DNA from: Rhexocercosporidium sp. MPI-PUGE-AT-0058
Taxonomy: Eukaryota; Ascomycota; Leotiomycetes; Helotiales
Direction of reading: 5' to 3'
Length of the DNA: 64,000 bases
Assembly (NCBI GenBank): GCA_020746875.1
Contig: JAGTJL010000004.1
Coordinates: 2,790,001 to 2,854,000 of the forward strand
The notes under the pieces were generated by a model that was given only the letters and a program-made list of their open reading frames with translations, did no database searches and had not been told where the DNA came from. This document shows, in pieces, positions 48,598-61,027 of this stretch. How positions within the stretch are numbered: the first letter of the stretch is position 1; each line of letters begins with the position of its first letter. Both the position numbers and the translations under genes were made by a program.

Positions 48598-49279
48598 AGT
48601 TTAAGATTGCTTAAAAGTTAACGTTAATTTTTACTTAACGAAAAGAGCTCGTCGTGCTTTCGTTTAAAGATTAATTACTAAAATAATACGATTTTATTTA
48701 AAACTTTAATATCTTTTAAAAACTTATTTCTTTAAAACCGTTAAGAAAATAATTATATTCTTAAAATTTTACTTTTTAACCGGCTATAAAGCGAACGAAT
48801 TCCGGTTTATTTTTTATAATTTATATATAAACTCTTATTTTAAGAAGACTTTTATTAAGTTTAAAATAAGATTTTAAAGCGTTATTATTTAAAATAATAT
48901 CGTTAAATTAAAATATTTTTTTTATATATAATAAAAGCTTTTTCTTAAGTTATAAAACGAGACTTTTATTATTAAGTTAATTTAAGAAAATAATTATAAT
49001 AAAATAATTTCTTATTTTATTTCGTTAAATTTAAAAAACTGCTGAAATCGTATATTTAACTTAAATTTTATTTTAATTCGTACTTCGAATATGACTCGGA
49101 AGCCGTTTAATTCGGGTTAAATTATTTCTTCCGTTTAAACGCTTATTTAAAAAACTACTTTCGCCTATTAATCTTTCTTTATTTCGTTTTAATATTCTTT
49201 TACTCCTTAATAATAATTTACTTCTTTTTCACCGCGTTAGAGCTTTATATATTTAAAGCTTTAAACTTTTATAAGCGAT

Positions 49280-52200
49280 AATTTAATTAAGTATTATAAT
49301 TACGGTAAATTTAATTATTATAAAAGCGATTATTTTAAAACTCTTAAGGTTTAGCTCGTAAATAAGAGAATCGAAGAAAAAAGCGTAAAATTAAGAAAAG
49401 AATAAAAAAAGTTATTAAAAAAATAAATAAAGAAAAACGAAAAGGCTTAAGAAAAGATTCTTTTTTAAGTTTACGTAAATATAATTTATTAAAGCTTAAT
49501 TTAAACTTTTTTATAAGAAAAAAATAATTCTTAATCTTTTATATTATTAATATAAATAAATATAACGTTATATTTTCCGCTTTAATAAATATTAAAATAA
49601 ACAATTACTTCTTTATGAATTAAACTTTTTTTATACGCTTTTCGGAAGCTTTAAGAATAAAGATTTTACCCTTTTCTTATATTATTTTAATTTATAGTTT
49701 TTAGAATTTTATATAAAGCTACGCTTTTTATTATATACGTCTTTATTTAATAATAAATAATAAACGCGTATATAATTGCTTTTTTATTATACTTAATTTA
49801 AGAAACTAAAATATAATAATTAGCGTTAAATAAATAAAACGCTTTCGCGTTAAACTCGATTTAATTAATAATTATTTTATATAATCCTTTATATACTTAT
49901 AAACTCTCCGCTAGACGAAAGAGTTAATTATATCGCTCTTTATTAAAGCTAAAGCAAAAACTACTGATTATTATTAATTAAATATTAACCGACGTAACTT
50001 AATTATAAATTAAATTAATTAAAAACGACGATATTATTAATTCACTATTAATTATATATAAGTATTAACGTTATTAAAGAATTTTTTTAAGAAATAAAAG
50101 TTAAAAATAGCTCCGGAACTTTTATTATTAAAGCCGGTCGGAAAACTAAAAGTAAAAAAGCTTTATTTATAATTACGTCGTCGCTTAAAATTTATTATAA
50201 TTTCGTAAAGAATTTCTTTTTTTATTTATAAAATTAACGTAAACGTATTTTATTTTAATACAAAAAATAAAAATATTAAGTTTTTTATAATTAATATTTA
50301 TAAAATAAATTAAATCTTATAAAAAAAATATAAAAAAAAAGATTTAAATATCTTTTAAATTATAGCCGAAAGATTTTCGAAGTAATATTAACTTCTTAAA
50401 GAAGTATTTTTTAAAACAAAATTAAACGTTTTATTACTTTATTAATATTACAATTATAAGATTTAATTAAAAGCTTTATTATTTAATTCTTATTCTCTTT
50501 TATATTATTAATTAATAAAAGAATTAAAAGTATTAAAAGAATATTTTTTAAAAAACTTTAATAAAAAGTTTATTAAAATAAATTAAAGTTTTTTCGCTTT
50601 TCTTATCTTTTTTATAAAAAAAAGTAATAAAGAGTTGCGTTTTTATATTAATTATTATTATTTAAATACGTTAACGCAAAAAGACTTATATTTTATACCA
50701 AGAATCGATAAGCTTTTCTTTCGCGTATTAAAAGTTAAAGTATTTATTAAACTTAATATTCGGGCTGTATTTAATTATATTTAAATAAACCTTGAGTCGG
50801 AAAAGTATACGACTTTTTATATTAAATATAAGACTTATAAATATAAAGTATTATCCTTTAGATTTTATAATAAACTAAATACGTATTAACGTTATATAAA
50901 CGACGTATTATTAAATTATTTAAACGACTTTTATATAATATATTTTAATAATATTTTAATTTATTTAAAATCAATAGAAAAGTATAAAGAATACGTTAAA
51001 ATAGTTTTAAAACGGCTTATAAAAGCTAGCTTATAAGTCGATATTAAGAAGTGTGAATTCTACGTTACTTATATTAAATACTTAAATTATATTATAATTA
51101 TAAAAGGAATTAAAGTCGACTTAAAAAAGATAAAGCCGTTATAGAATTAAAAATACTTAAAGATTATTATAATAACGAAATCTTTCTTAAGTTTTTATAA
51201 TTTTTATTAATAATTTATTTATAATTTTAAACTTATTGCGAAGCCTTTCTTTACGCTTACTCGATTTACGGTTTCTTAGAATTAAACGGAAGAATATAAA
51301 AAAGCCTTTAAAGAATTATAAAATTAATTATTAATTATATAAAAGATTTATTATTTTAACTTCGACTTATTAACGCGACTAAAAACCGACGCTTTTAATA
51401 AAGTAATTATAAGCGTAGTTTCTTAATAATATATTAATAAATTATAATATTTCTTAGGATTTTATTTTTACGTCTTAAATAATTATAAACTTAATTAAGA
51501 AATCTACGATAAAGAACTTTATGCAATTATAAAATTATTTTATAAGTAACGTCTTAAACTTATATTTATTTAAATTAAACTCAGAATATATTCGGATTAT
51601 TAATCTTTAAAGTATTTTATAATAATAAAAGTCTTTATAAATAAATAAGCTTAATAAATAGAATTCTTATTTAATTTTAATTTTTAAATTATATATACGT
51701 TAAGTAAATAAAATTAAAAAACTAATATTTTTAGCCGAAGAAAATAAGACTTAAAAGTCTAAAAGAAAGTAAAATTAAATAGCCGATTTAAAGTTTTACT
51801 TGCGCTTAATCGCCTTAATCTTAAAATTAATATAAAGTTAATAAGTAAGTTTGTAATTAATATTATTTCTTTTTATTTTCTCTTCTTAAAAACAGAAGAC
51901 GTTATTAATAATTTAATTTTAAAACTATTTAAAACTTTATTTAATCTTATTAAAAAGCTTTATTAAGATAACCGTAAGTCTTTTATAAAAGAACGGAAAT
52001 CCTTACTTAAGGATTATATAATAATAAACGGACTCTTATATTTTAAAAGCCGTTTATATATATAAAGAAATACCTTGCTATATATTAAACTAATTCGAGA
52101 GGCCTATAATCAGCCGTTTATAACGCATTTAAGTAAAAAAAAAACTTATTAATTCTTTACTTTTAAGTATTATTAATTCGGAATAAGTTTAGATTATATT

Positions 52201-53350
52201 TAATATATAAGAAATTATAAAGTTTATTAATACTTTTACTTTAAATAAACTAAATAATAAGAGTTCTTATACTTTTTACTTATTTTTATATACTTTATAT
52301 AATACTTATATATAAATTATAAGGATTTTCTAAAAAATAAATACGATTTTAACCGAATCTTAATATTTATTAACCACCGTAAAAAGGATTCCGTTATAAT
52401 TTTTTATTATTAAAATATTAACGCTTATAATATTATTTAATTATTTATTTAATAAATTTACCGATTCGGATATATTTCGAAGACGATTATATCTAACCGC
52501 GGCGCTTAATTTATCTCTTTCTTTTAAAAAGAATTCTGTCGTATTATTAGCGTTAAAATTAAGCTTTTCACAGCTTATTATAAGAAGACAAACGAATAAA
52601 CGGAGATTATAAATCGTTATATTAATTAAAAGCTTAAATTATTTATTATTTATTATTAAAATATCTAAAGTAAGTTAATATCTTTAATTAATAAAGTTCA
52701 AATATTCTTACTTTATAAATTTATTAATATAGTTTTATATTAACTCAAATTCAACATAAAATTATATAATAACTAAAACTAAAAGACGCCTAAGGCTATT
52801 ACTTTATTAAAAAAGCTTAATTACGCTAATATAAAGAAGTTAATTTAACGTATAAAATAAGCGTGAAAAATTATTAAAGGAAATATATAAGTCGCTTAAG
52901 ATTATATAGCTTACGTAATAAATTAAAAATAAAAACTTATTAATTAAAAAGTCGGAGAAAAAGTCTTTTTATTAATTAAGAACCTTAAGAGTTACCGTTT
53001 TAGTCGTAAGCTTATAAATTAATAAAAAAGCTTTTTTAAGATTTTAAAAAAGGTAAGCTATTTTTATAAATTAAAATTACTTATAAACTCTTAAATATAC
53101 GACGTATTTATATTAAAACTCTTTTTTAAAGACTTAAAAGATTCTTTATTAAGTTAAAAGATATTAAAACCTCTTTTAAAGGTTATCGAGGGTTAAAAAG
53201 AATAAGAAATCGAGGAAATTCTTAATATTAAATTATATTATAACGTATTTAAATATTAAATAAAATAATTAAGCTATAACTTTAATTTATAATAATATAA
53301 TACCTCCGATTTAATAAAATCGCTTTATAAATTAAAAGATTTTTATACGG
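49280..53350 (+). pseudogene. gag-pol relic of the outer chromovirus
   Basis: Same domain order on the plus strand: zinc knuckle at about 49286-49334, reverse transcriptase at about 50630-51000 (KYTTF, then YKVL), integrase zinc-binding region near 52090-52260, and chromodomain near 53195-53350 (EIEEIL, VFKY, then KLKDFYTAYF). The chromodomain after integrase places it among chromoviruses, whose integrases are steered to modified chromatin. Nearly every CAG, CAA or TGG codon has become a stop, as RIP predicts. Confidence 0.8.
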
Positions 53351-54866
53351 CGTATTTTAATAAACTAGGACTACCTCAGAACTTATTTAAATAACTTAAA
53401 GCTTAAAAATTAAAAGAAGATAATTATAATTACTTAAAAAATAATAAATTATAACTTCTTTTTAAAATAATAAAACGACGACATTAATTAATAATTATTT
53501 ATCTTTTAATTTAAAATATTAATAAGGCCTTACGACCGCACCTTAATAAGGACTTAATTATTAATTTCATTATAAACGATTACTTTCGTATAAGAATTTA
53601 AAAAAAATAATAACTATAAAAGATTATTAAAATTAATTTAAAATAAGACTTCTTAATCTTTATTAAAGAAGTCTTCTTCTTCTTTTAATAAAAGCTCGAT
53701 TAGCTTATTATTTAATCCTTTATAAAAAAAGCTAAACTTCTTCTTTTTCTTTTTCTTTTTAATAATAATAATAGCCGCCTTACGCTTAATATTATTATAA
53801 CGTATGCGGCGACGAATTATACTTATATTCTTATTCTTATTCTCCTCTCCTTCCTTACTATTAATATTATTATTACGGCAAGCTATTTTAACTATTAAAA
53901 TAGCGAAGACTCGCGAAAACTTTAATAAGGCTTTTAAGTATTAAATATTAATATTATTTATAATAAACTTAATAACTTATAAAAACGTTATTTAATTATT
54001 TAAATATAATATAATAAAGAGCCCGAGTCTCCTTTAATACCGTAAACCTTAACTCTTTTATAATCTTAAGCGCTTCTGCGATCGCTATAAATAATACCTC
54101 GTTAATCGACGAAGCGGCAACTTAAACTTCCGCATTATTAATAATTATTAATAACGCGTTATATTCTAAGCTTATAAATTACAGAAATTAAAAAAGTCAA
54201 AAGTATTAATATTAAACTCGTTTTAGAAGTTTTCCGGACCTTAACTTATAAAGCGGCAAAATCTTTTTTAAGTAATATAATAAGTATATTTCTTTAAGCT
54301 ACTTTTATTAAAGTAATAAAAGTAGCCCGGCTCTTTCGCCATCCGGCGTACGTAACACACGTAATAATTACAGTAAGCCGCTATTAAAGCTTTTAATAAA
54401 ATTAAAAAAAGCATTATTATAATTAGAATTTAAATTTTATTATAAAAGTCATAGGATTTTATTTATTTATTATTATTTATTTATTTTAATTAATTAGCTA
54501 TACGTATTAATAATTATATAATATAAATCGATAATTTAAAATAACTTATAAAAAAATATATTATTAAAAAAAAAAGAATTAACTTCTTAAAAAGTTTAAT
54601 ATATATATACGCTAATATAAATAAATAAATCGATAGCGCTAAAGCAGTATAATATAATAAGTAACGGACTAGATTCGGACGCTTATTTTATTAATTAAAT
54701 AAATAAAAGCTCGCCTTTTTATAATATATTATTTATTATTATATAAGACTTCGCTTACGCTTACGTAACTTCGTTTAACCTCGAATAAGAGCCCTTAATA
54801 CCGTAATAATATTAAATTACGATTAATTAAAGATTAAGAATAATTTCTCTTTTAAAAAAGAAGTAA

Positions 54867-55126
54867 TATAATAATAAATATACTTAAAAGCTTCTTAATA
54901 AATTAAGGAATTTAAAAGTTTAAAAATAATTAAGTTATGCCGAGTTAGACTAATACCAGAAGGATTTTAAAAAAACTTATATATATATAAACTCATACTC
55001 CTTCCACTCCTTCTTTCTTTCTTCATCTTCTTATTTCCTTCGTATTAAACTTATTAGCTCTCGATAGCCTCAGCTAAAGTACTATTATATACCTCTTACA
55101 CCGCTTTCTTGACTAGTGTCGTTACA
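54867..55126 (+). repeat. 3' LTR of outer chromovirus
   Basis: 260 bp ending CTAGTGTCGTTACA, followed by the target duplication CTTTT. The inner part is AT-decayed; the outer ~100 bases are close to the ancestral sequence. Confidence 0.88.
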
Positions 55127-55131
55127 CTTTT

Positions 55132-56711
55132 AAGGCGAAAAATAAACATAATATGAAAGCAATTCCTGCCTAAATTATAGAAAAAAGGCAAAAAGAATTT
55201 ATAAGCTCGGAGTATAAGTCAAAATATATTATTAATTAGCTAATCCTCTTTCTTTCGTTTATTTTATTAAAAAAGACCGGAAAATGAAATTAAAATGAGA
55301 AAAGTTTAGCGTCATTCTTTTTTATTTTAAAAAATATCCTTTTTTATATTTTTATATTTTTATATTTTTATATTTTTTTCTTCCTTTAAAAAAGCTAAGT
55401 TATAAATAAACGAAAGTAGTCGAGGCGACTACTTATTGTGATTAAGGACGGATATAATACGACGATTTTAGCTACGAAATAATGCCTGAGGCGTCATTTG
55501 GGAAACTAAGCATATAACCTTTAGAGCCCATATAAAAGACTTCTCCTTTATATAAAATTAAAAGAATTAAACACTTTTTCTACGTTACATCTTAACCTCT
55601 TAGAGTTACTGGGCTCCTTGCCTGGTGCCTTACGCCTTACGCCGTACTTCGACTTATTATTATAATACCTTTCCTATTATCTTAATTTTATTTAACTTAT
55701 TTAAAGTTTTTAAACCCCGACGGAATATTTCTCTTCCTTTCTCGCGCAGCTCGAGCTCACGGACACGAGTAAGACCAGTTATAATTATTTTAAAAGCTAT
55801 ATCCCTTTCAAACTTCAGACGAGTTGTTTATCTTTCCCATCCCTTTATACGAAGGAAATCCACAGCGGCTCGTAGAGACTTCCTCCATTGTAACCCTCAC
55901 TACTACTATCATGATGACTGAAGCAAGGGTTGACGTTTATTAAAAAGAAATTTCTTGGGGCCTCCACTTCATTATATGGCGAGTTTATTATTGACCAGGG
56001 CTGCTGGACCCGCTGACCAAGCTATCAAGTGAGAAAAATGGGATCAAGATCCCACAGCCACTCGGCAGTCGATCATTCCTAAAGCTCTAACCTATCCATT
56101 TTGGGAAATAACTCTCTAAAGTAGGGAACTGTAACATGCAGGGTTTACTAGAAGGGGAATAAGTGCATGTTTAAGCTTTTAACTGCTGAGATCGACACTT
56201 GGAATGCCTGACTTCCGGATCGCTTCCGATGACTTGAAAGTTACGGACGGAGAAACCTCCGAGTCAGGAGAGAACTCGAATGGAATAAGGACGAGTAATT
56301 ATTGACAAATAATACTAATATTACTTGACCTAGAATACTGAGTGACGTTGGTACACCTACTTCTGTATCAAGTTCTCAGCGATTTCGTGGATGCGGCCAC
56401 TGCTGTGTGACGAGACATGCAGGTTACTACTTGGCCTCAAGTTGAGACACAAGAATTGTAACAGTGATCATCTCATAGCGGGAATAGTTTGCCTTGGTAT
56501 CGCCACGTATACCCACCGGCAGTTGACGGGCATAGATTGATAACCATCAATCTTGCTATTTGGGGTATGCCATTGCGTGGAGCATCTCCTTCTATAGTGC
56601 TGGCACTACTGCCTCAGTCAAACCGATGACTGATATCATCGAGGGCAGAGTCATTCCTCAAGATCACTCCGCATGTCTAAATGTGCTGAGATCTAAAGTG
56701 CTCTATCAAAT
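55132..56711. other. Right flank of the transposon block, no gene seen
   Basis: AT-rich until about 55600, then normal composition. It includes a (TATTTT)-like microsatellite at about 55334-55371 and a TATATAAAA box-like tract near 55550. A 98-codon frame at 55625-55921 starts with a non-ATG codon and resembles nothing known. The first part may be the remnant of an older element. Confidence 0.4.
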
Positions 56712-57399
56712 ATGAATTTCGAAATTAGAGACACTGCCTACGGGCAGCACATTGCAGACCCACTCAGCCATTTCAAAAATATCCTCTGGTGTAACGAGCT
56801 ATTTCCCGACAAAGCCATCATCCACATCGCCATCCTAGACCTTCGATCAAAACTAGATGGCGAAGGCATGCTCCTCAAAGAGACTCTGAGTATAGAAACG
56901 ACTGTACGAGCATACGTGACATATTCCAAGCTTCCCAAATGAGCCAAGGGTTAGCTGAAACCTGGAGAAGACAAGCGAAGCCCATTAGTTGAGATATCAA
57001 CACTCCTCGACTTGGGCGGCGGTATAAACAGCTATACTAAGACATGTCATGGCGGGTTCATTGCCACAATCTCTGACGAAGTGATGGGGACCTCTGCGTG
57101 GGAGCAATCTGGAAGTGCGTGTCTCCTTACTTCATCTTTGAAGATGAATCAACTGACCGTAATATAAATACAATGGCACATACACTCTTAAAATGACCTT
57201 GAAGTTCAAGAAGCCTCTTTTCACGCCAGAAATTGTGAGATGCGTAGGGAGGGTAGTCAAGAAAGAGGGGAGAAGAATCACTGTCGAGGCTGCATTGGTT
57301 GGCAAGGATGACACCATATACGCTGAGGCCCGAAGCTTTGTTTTTGGAGATGAAGAGGAACTTTGGAAAGTCCAAGGAAGAAAAGTATGGTGTTGCTAA
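56712..57399 (+). pseudogene. HotDog-fold thioesterase relic
   Basis: Looks like a fungal 4HBT-type acyl-CoA thioesterase. The frame starting at ATG 56712 includes HIADPLSHFKN and KETLSIETTVRAYVTY, then meets TGA (56940-56942) and TAG (56952-56954), and continues in the same frame with EISTLLDLGGGINSY and the family's catalytic-loop motif TCHGGFIATISDEVMG. After a probable intron from 57116 the last strands follow (YTLKMTLKFKKPLFTPEIV, then EGRRITVEAAL and a stop at 57397-57399). A 51-nt GTACGA...TAG segment could be read as an intron that removes both stops, but it would delete a conserved strand, so I favour a dead gene. The intron acceptor before 57178 is also unclear. Confidence 0.65.
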
Positions 57400-57997
57400 G
57401 TCGAATTTGTAGGTTTTATATAACACGGGTGGACAGAAGGAGAGTTAAGATATCACTATAAACTCCGAATATTCTGTTGAACGAATAAATGTGATGCACT
57501 TCCATAAACCATGCACGACAAGACTAATTTGAAGAACGTATGATGCATTGGAGAGGTCATGCGGCAACCCTCAGAACCCAGAGTGTTACGATAATGTTGT
57601 TGTCAGTTTCTGAAACCTCGCTTCCCAGGCGTCCTCCAAAAAAAAGGAGAAAAAGAAAAAAAAATCCCTTTTCCCACCTCGAGTGCGTGTCTATATTTCT
57701 GTTTTAATTCTGCAATACAAATGATCCGTGACAGAATTGTAATTGAACGTGTTCTGTTGGTAATTGAGCTCTGGACGAATACCATAAATTGTCTAAGTGT
57801 AGATAAACAACAGTTGGATTAATCAGAGGAACACTGATGAACAAATAATTCCGAACGAGAATATGCTTAAAGCTTACATTATGTTCGTCAAAATCATAGG
57901 GTGTTCCAAATAAGCTACAAAAATAACAATAGACTTCCATACTATAGACGAAATATATCCTTACTCCAACGCCGACATGATATCCCTCATTAGATAT
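57400..57997. other. Convergent intergenic region
   Basis: About 600 bases between the thioesterase relic and the 3' end of the MFS gene. It includes a poly-A/GA tract at 57639-57663. No supported gene. Confidence 0.45.
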
Positions 57998-60300
57998 TCA
58001 CTCCCTAGATCCATGCCCAAATGTCGTCCCACTAACAGCATTATGCCTATGTATCTCCAAGATTGCTTTTTCAGTCTCCTCCCTCTTCCCCCTCGCCTTA
58101 GCCGCACTCTCAAGATCCTTCTTGTTCTGATCTTTCACATTCCTCCACTCTAAAAAGCAGCACGCCACAACAGCCAACCCCGCCATTGGAATCGCAGCTG
58201 TGAACACCTTCCTTAATGCATCGTTATACACATCCAACAACTCGGGCAAGTGTTCAGCTGAAACGTAGTTCCTGAAATCGGCCGCACCGGCATCGATCAC
58301 CGCTTGGATATCCACCCCAGGGATGTGTGCAGCAATGAGTGTGTTTTGCAGGATTGTGTTACCGACTGATACGAATATTGCGCCACCGAGTGATTGGAAT
58401 GCCACAACAGCAGCGGTGCCAATGGCTACTTCTTCCAGCGGGAGAACAATCTGAACTGCCGTAAAACCTTGTTGAATCGCCATACCGATTCCTGCTGAAG
58501 CGAGGATTTCGTAGCCGATCCACATTGATGAGGAAGTGCGCTGGCTGATTATGCTGAGAAGCCCAGCCCCGACTGTCCCAATCATCATCCCAACTATGGC
58601 TGGGACAGTGAAGTATCCGTTTTTGGAGACGAAGGTTCCAGCCAGCACGGAAAATATGGCGTTAGCGACCACATAAGGGATCATGTTGACACCGGAGTGA
58701 ATAGCCGAATCGTTCTTGATGGCTTGGAACCACATCGGTAGATAGAAAGTATGGATGAGAATAGCGGAGTAAATGAAGAACGCAGCAGCGCACGAGGCGG
58801 CCACAGTTCTCTGTTTCAGAATGCGTGGCGGCATGAGTGCACCGTCGGCTTTCCACCACTGCCACACGCAGAATAGGATGAATGTGCACCCAGAACCCGT
58901 GAGTAGACCGACAACCTTCGCGCTTCCCCATGAGATGTGTTGCTCGGTGTATTGAAGTGCGAGAAAGAGCATGACGCATGCGCCGAGCAGGATTGCGTTC
59001 CCGAGAAGGTCTAGTTCGAGCATTCGGTAGAAGATTGACTTTCCCATGAAAGCGTGTTTCTTTGGGGGATGGAAGAAGAACACCATTGAGATAAATGTAG
59101 CTCCACCGACTGGTAGATTCAAATAGAAACACCAGCGCCAAGTGACCAGATCTGTGAAAACACCTCCTAGGAGAGGGCCTGCCGTGGCTCCAACGCCGAA
59201 CCTGTTATCGTTAGCTTTGGGAGTTGAGAAATAAGTATAGAGAGAACTTACATCAATCCAACAACAGCAGTCAAGAGGGGTCTTTTATGAAGCGGCACGG
59301 CATGCGACACGACTACGAAGCTTCCGGTCAAAATGCCAGCACTCCCAAGTCCCTGAATTGCACGCCCAATAATCAAGGCGACAGAGTTAGGAGCAACCGC
59401 GCAAATCAGACTTCCGAGTTCGAACATAGACAGTGAACTCAGATAGGCCCATTTCATGTTGAAAAGTCCGAAAATGCGGCCGTAGAGGGGTTGGAATGCG
59501 GATGCCGTCAGGAGGTAGGCGGAACCGTACCAGCCGATGTCGTCGTAGGACTGGAATTCGTTTGAAATGTATGGAATTGCCTATGGGGAGTCAGATTTTC
59601 GGTAATGGCTTCGAAACACGGAAGCAAAACTTACAGTTGTGATAATTGTTCGATCAAGTGAAATAAGAAACACACTCAAAGCAATTCCAGTGATAAGAAT
59701 GAAAAGTCCAAACGGCCCAGGATAATTCGTCTCATCTTCCTCATCAACTGTTATGGCCGCTGCGGCCTTTTGCTCTCCTTGATCAATAGTCTTTCTACCA
59801 TCATTACCCCTAGTAACTTCTGTGTGCTTGTCACTAGGCCTACTCGTCCGTACCTCCGAATACAATGTGAGATCATCACTCCCAAAAGCTTGACTACAAG
59901 CTCCAACACTTGCCCTATGCCCCCTCCATTCCGGCACAGCCATCAACAAAGTACTGTCCTCTTTCAAGTCGGGCTCAAATGGCTTTGTCGTGTTCGTGAT
60001 ACTGAGAGCTGACTTTCCGGGGTGGCGCTGCTCTTCGAAATTTGTGCTGAGAGGACGGATCCTGCTGCGTCTTGTTGTCGCGGAGCCGACGTCGGAATCT
60101 GCTCTACTGCCTCGACTACGATGCCGGCTAAGTTGTGAGCCCAGCGAGGAGTGAGACGCCAAATGGCGGAGGGAGGGATTCGTTGCTTCGATTGCCTCAT
60201 TGATGAAATTGTGTAAGTTCGGGTGGTTCACATGCGCACTGGGTGGAGTTGTTGTTGTCGGCTCCTGAGGAGAATTTTGCTGGGCTTCTTCTTCTGTCAT
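57998..60300 (-). CDS. MFS transporter, 14-TM drug:H+ antiporter (DHA2-type) with long N-terminus
   Basis: Plasma- or vesicle-membrane exporter of the major facilitator superfamily, close in layout to fungal toxin/drug pumps. Three exons: 60300-59635, 59580-59252 and 59201-57998, with introns of 54 and 50 nt and in-phase joins, for 732 residues. The first ~190 residues are hydrophilic and Ser/Thr/Arg-rich, far longer than usual for this group. Span 1 begins near FGLFILITGIALSVFLISLD, running into motif D1 (LDRTIITT-AIP). Then come DDIGWYGSAYLL, PLYGRIFGLF (motif A) and GRAIQGLGSAGI (motif B); exon 3 opens with FGVGATAGPLLGGVF (motif C) and TWRWCFYLNLPVG, both typical of DHA2. About 14 hydrophobic spans follow, then a charged tail (KARGKREETEKA). 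The substrate is unknown; no biosynthetic cluster surrounds it here. Confidence 0.95.
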
Positions 60301-61027
60301 GGCGAATGATCTCTGTCAAGATGTAATTCATTATTGATAGTTACGTGTACGGACGTGATTAGAGATCAATATTCAATAGTTGTAAGAAACAAAAGAAATG
60401 TTGTCTCAACGGTTGATGAAAGTGCGGGGGGTGGAAGGTCATCCAGCCGGCTATTACATGTCGATGTCGAACAGAGACCTGTTACCAGCAACTACCTAGG
60501 GGCCGCAAGCTGAACAAGTCTAGTTACGCTGCCATCGTAGCAAGAGCCCACACCATGACAAAAACTGGTGTACTAGCCATCATCAAATACGGAGGAAAGC
60601 CCTTGTGCAGATCTCCATCCCGTGTTCGATTATTCGATAAGGGATACAGTAGTGGATGAGAAGGATTTTTCAATCGAGATGATCGTCTGTGCTGTGAGGT
60701 CATGCAGATCAGGATGTCCATGTCCTTGTCGATGCTAAGCGGTCGAGCCTCAAGTTAGTGTCTCGATGCAGCCAATGTCCATGCGCTTAGTGGCGCACTT
60801 GGCCTATAGTTGGAATGGGAGTATGCACGCTCGAGATCCGGGTGGAAACGTATGGCCCGGAGCTGGAAGAAAATTCAGGATGCAGAAAGTCTATTGTTTC
60901 TAAGAATCGAATTCAGAATTGAGCTGCCGAGAGGAACAGGGATTCAGATAGGAGAATAAACATTATTTTCGAGCTCTATGCTGGATATCTTGGCTGCTCC
61001 AAACACAAAAAGTAAAAATTCCAAGCA
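60301..61027. other. Upstream region of the MFS gene
   Basis: About 730 bases containing the MFS promoter and the 3' end of the next minus-strand gene. A 65-codon minus-strand frame (60524-60721) has a hydrophobic end but no recognisable similarity and is not called. Confidence 0.4.

Larger units (their letters stand above)
39791..55126 (+). mobile_element. Outer Ty3/Gypsy chromovirus, RIP-decayed, interrupted by a second copy
   Basis: The element runs from the 5' LTR (39791-40050) to the 3' LTR (54867-55126) on the plus strand, bounded by TG...CA ends and the 5-bp target duplication CTTTT at 39786-39790 and 55127-55131. Its internal part is 40051-40932 plus 48603-54866; between them lies a complete second copy in the opposite orientation. 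Removing that copy and one duplicated 5-mer leaves 7,666 bp, almost exactly the length of the insert (7,665 bp). The internal sequence is very AT-rich and full of stops, as expected after RIP, yet pol domains remain readable in order: zinc knuckle, reverse transcriptase, integrase zinc-binding motif and chromodomain. Confidence 0.92.

Noticed and set aside
39225..55600. Centromere or introgressed bacterial/organellar DNA as the cause of AT richness
   Set aside because: Nearly all of it is explained by two decayed LTR retrotransposons and a MITE; no organelle genes are seen.
56904..56954. 51-nt intron that would rescue the thioesterase
   Set aside because: GTACGA...TAG is possible, but it would delete a strand matching the family and lacks a clear branch site; kept as an open test in the findings.
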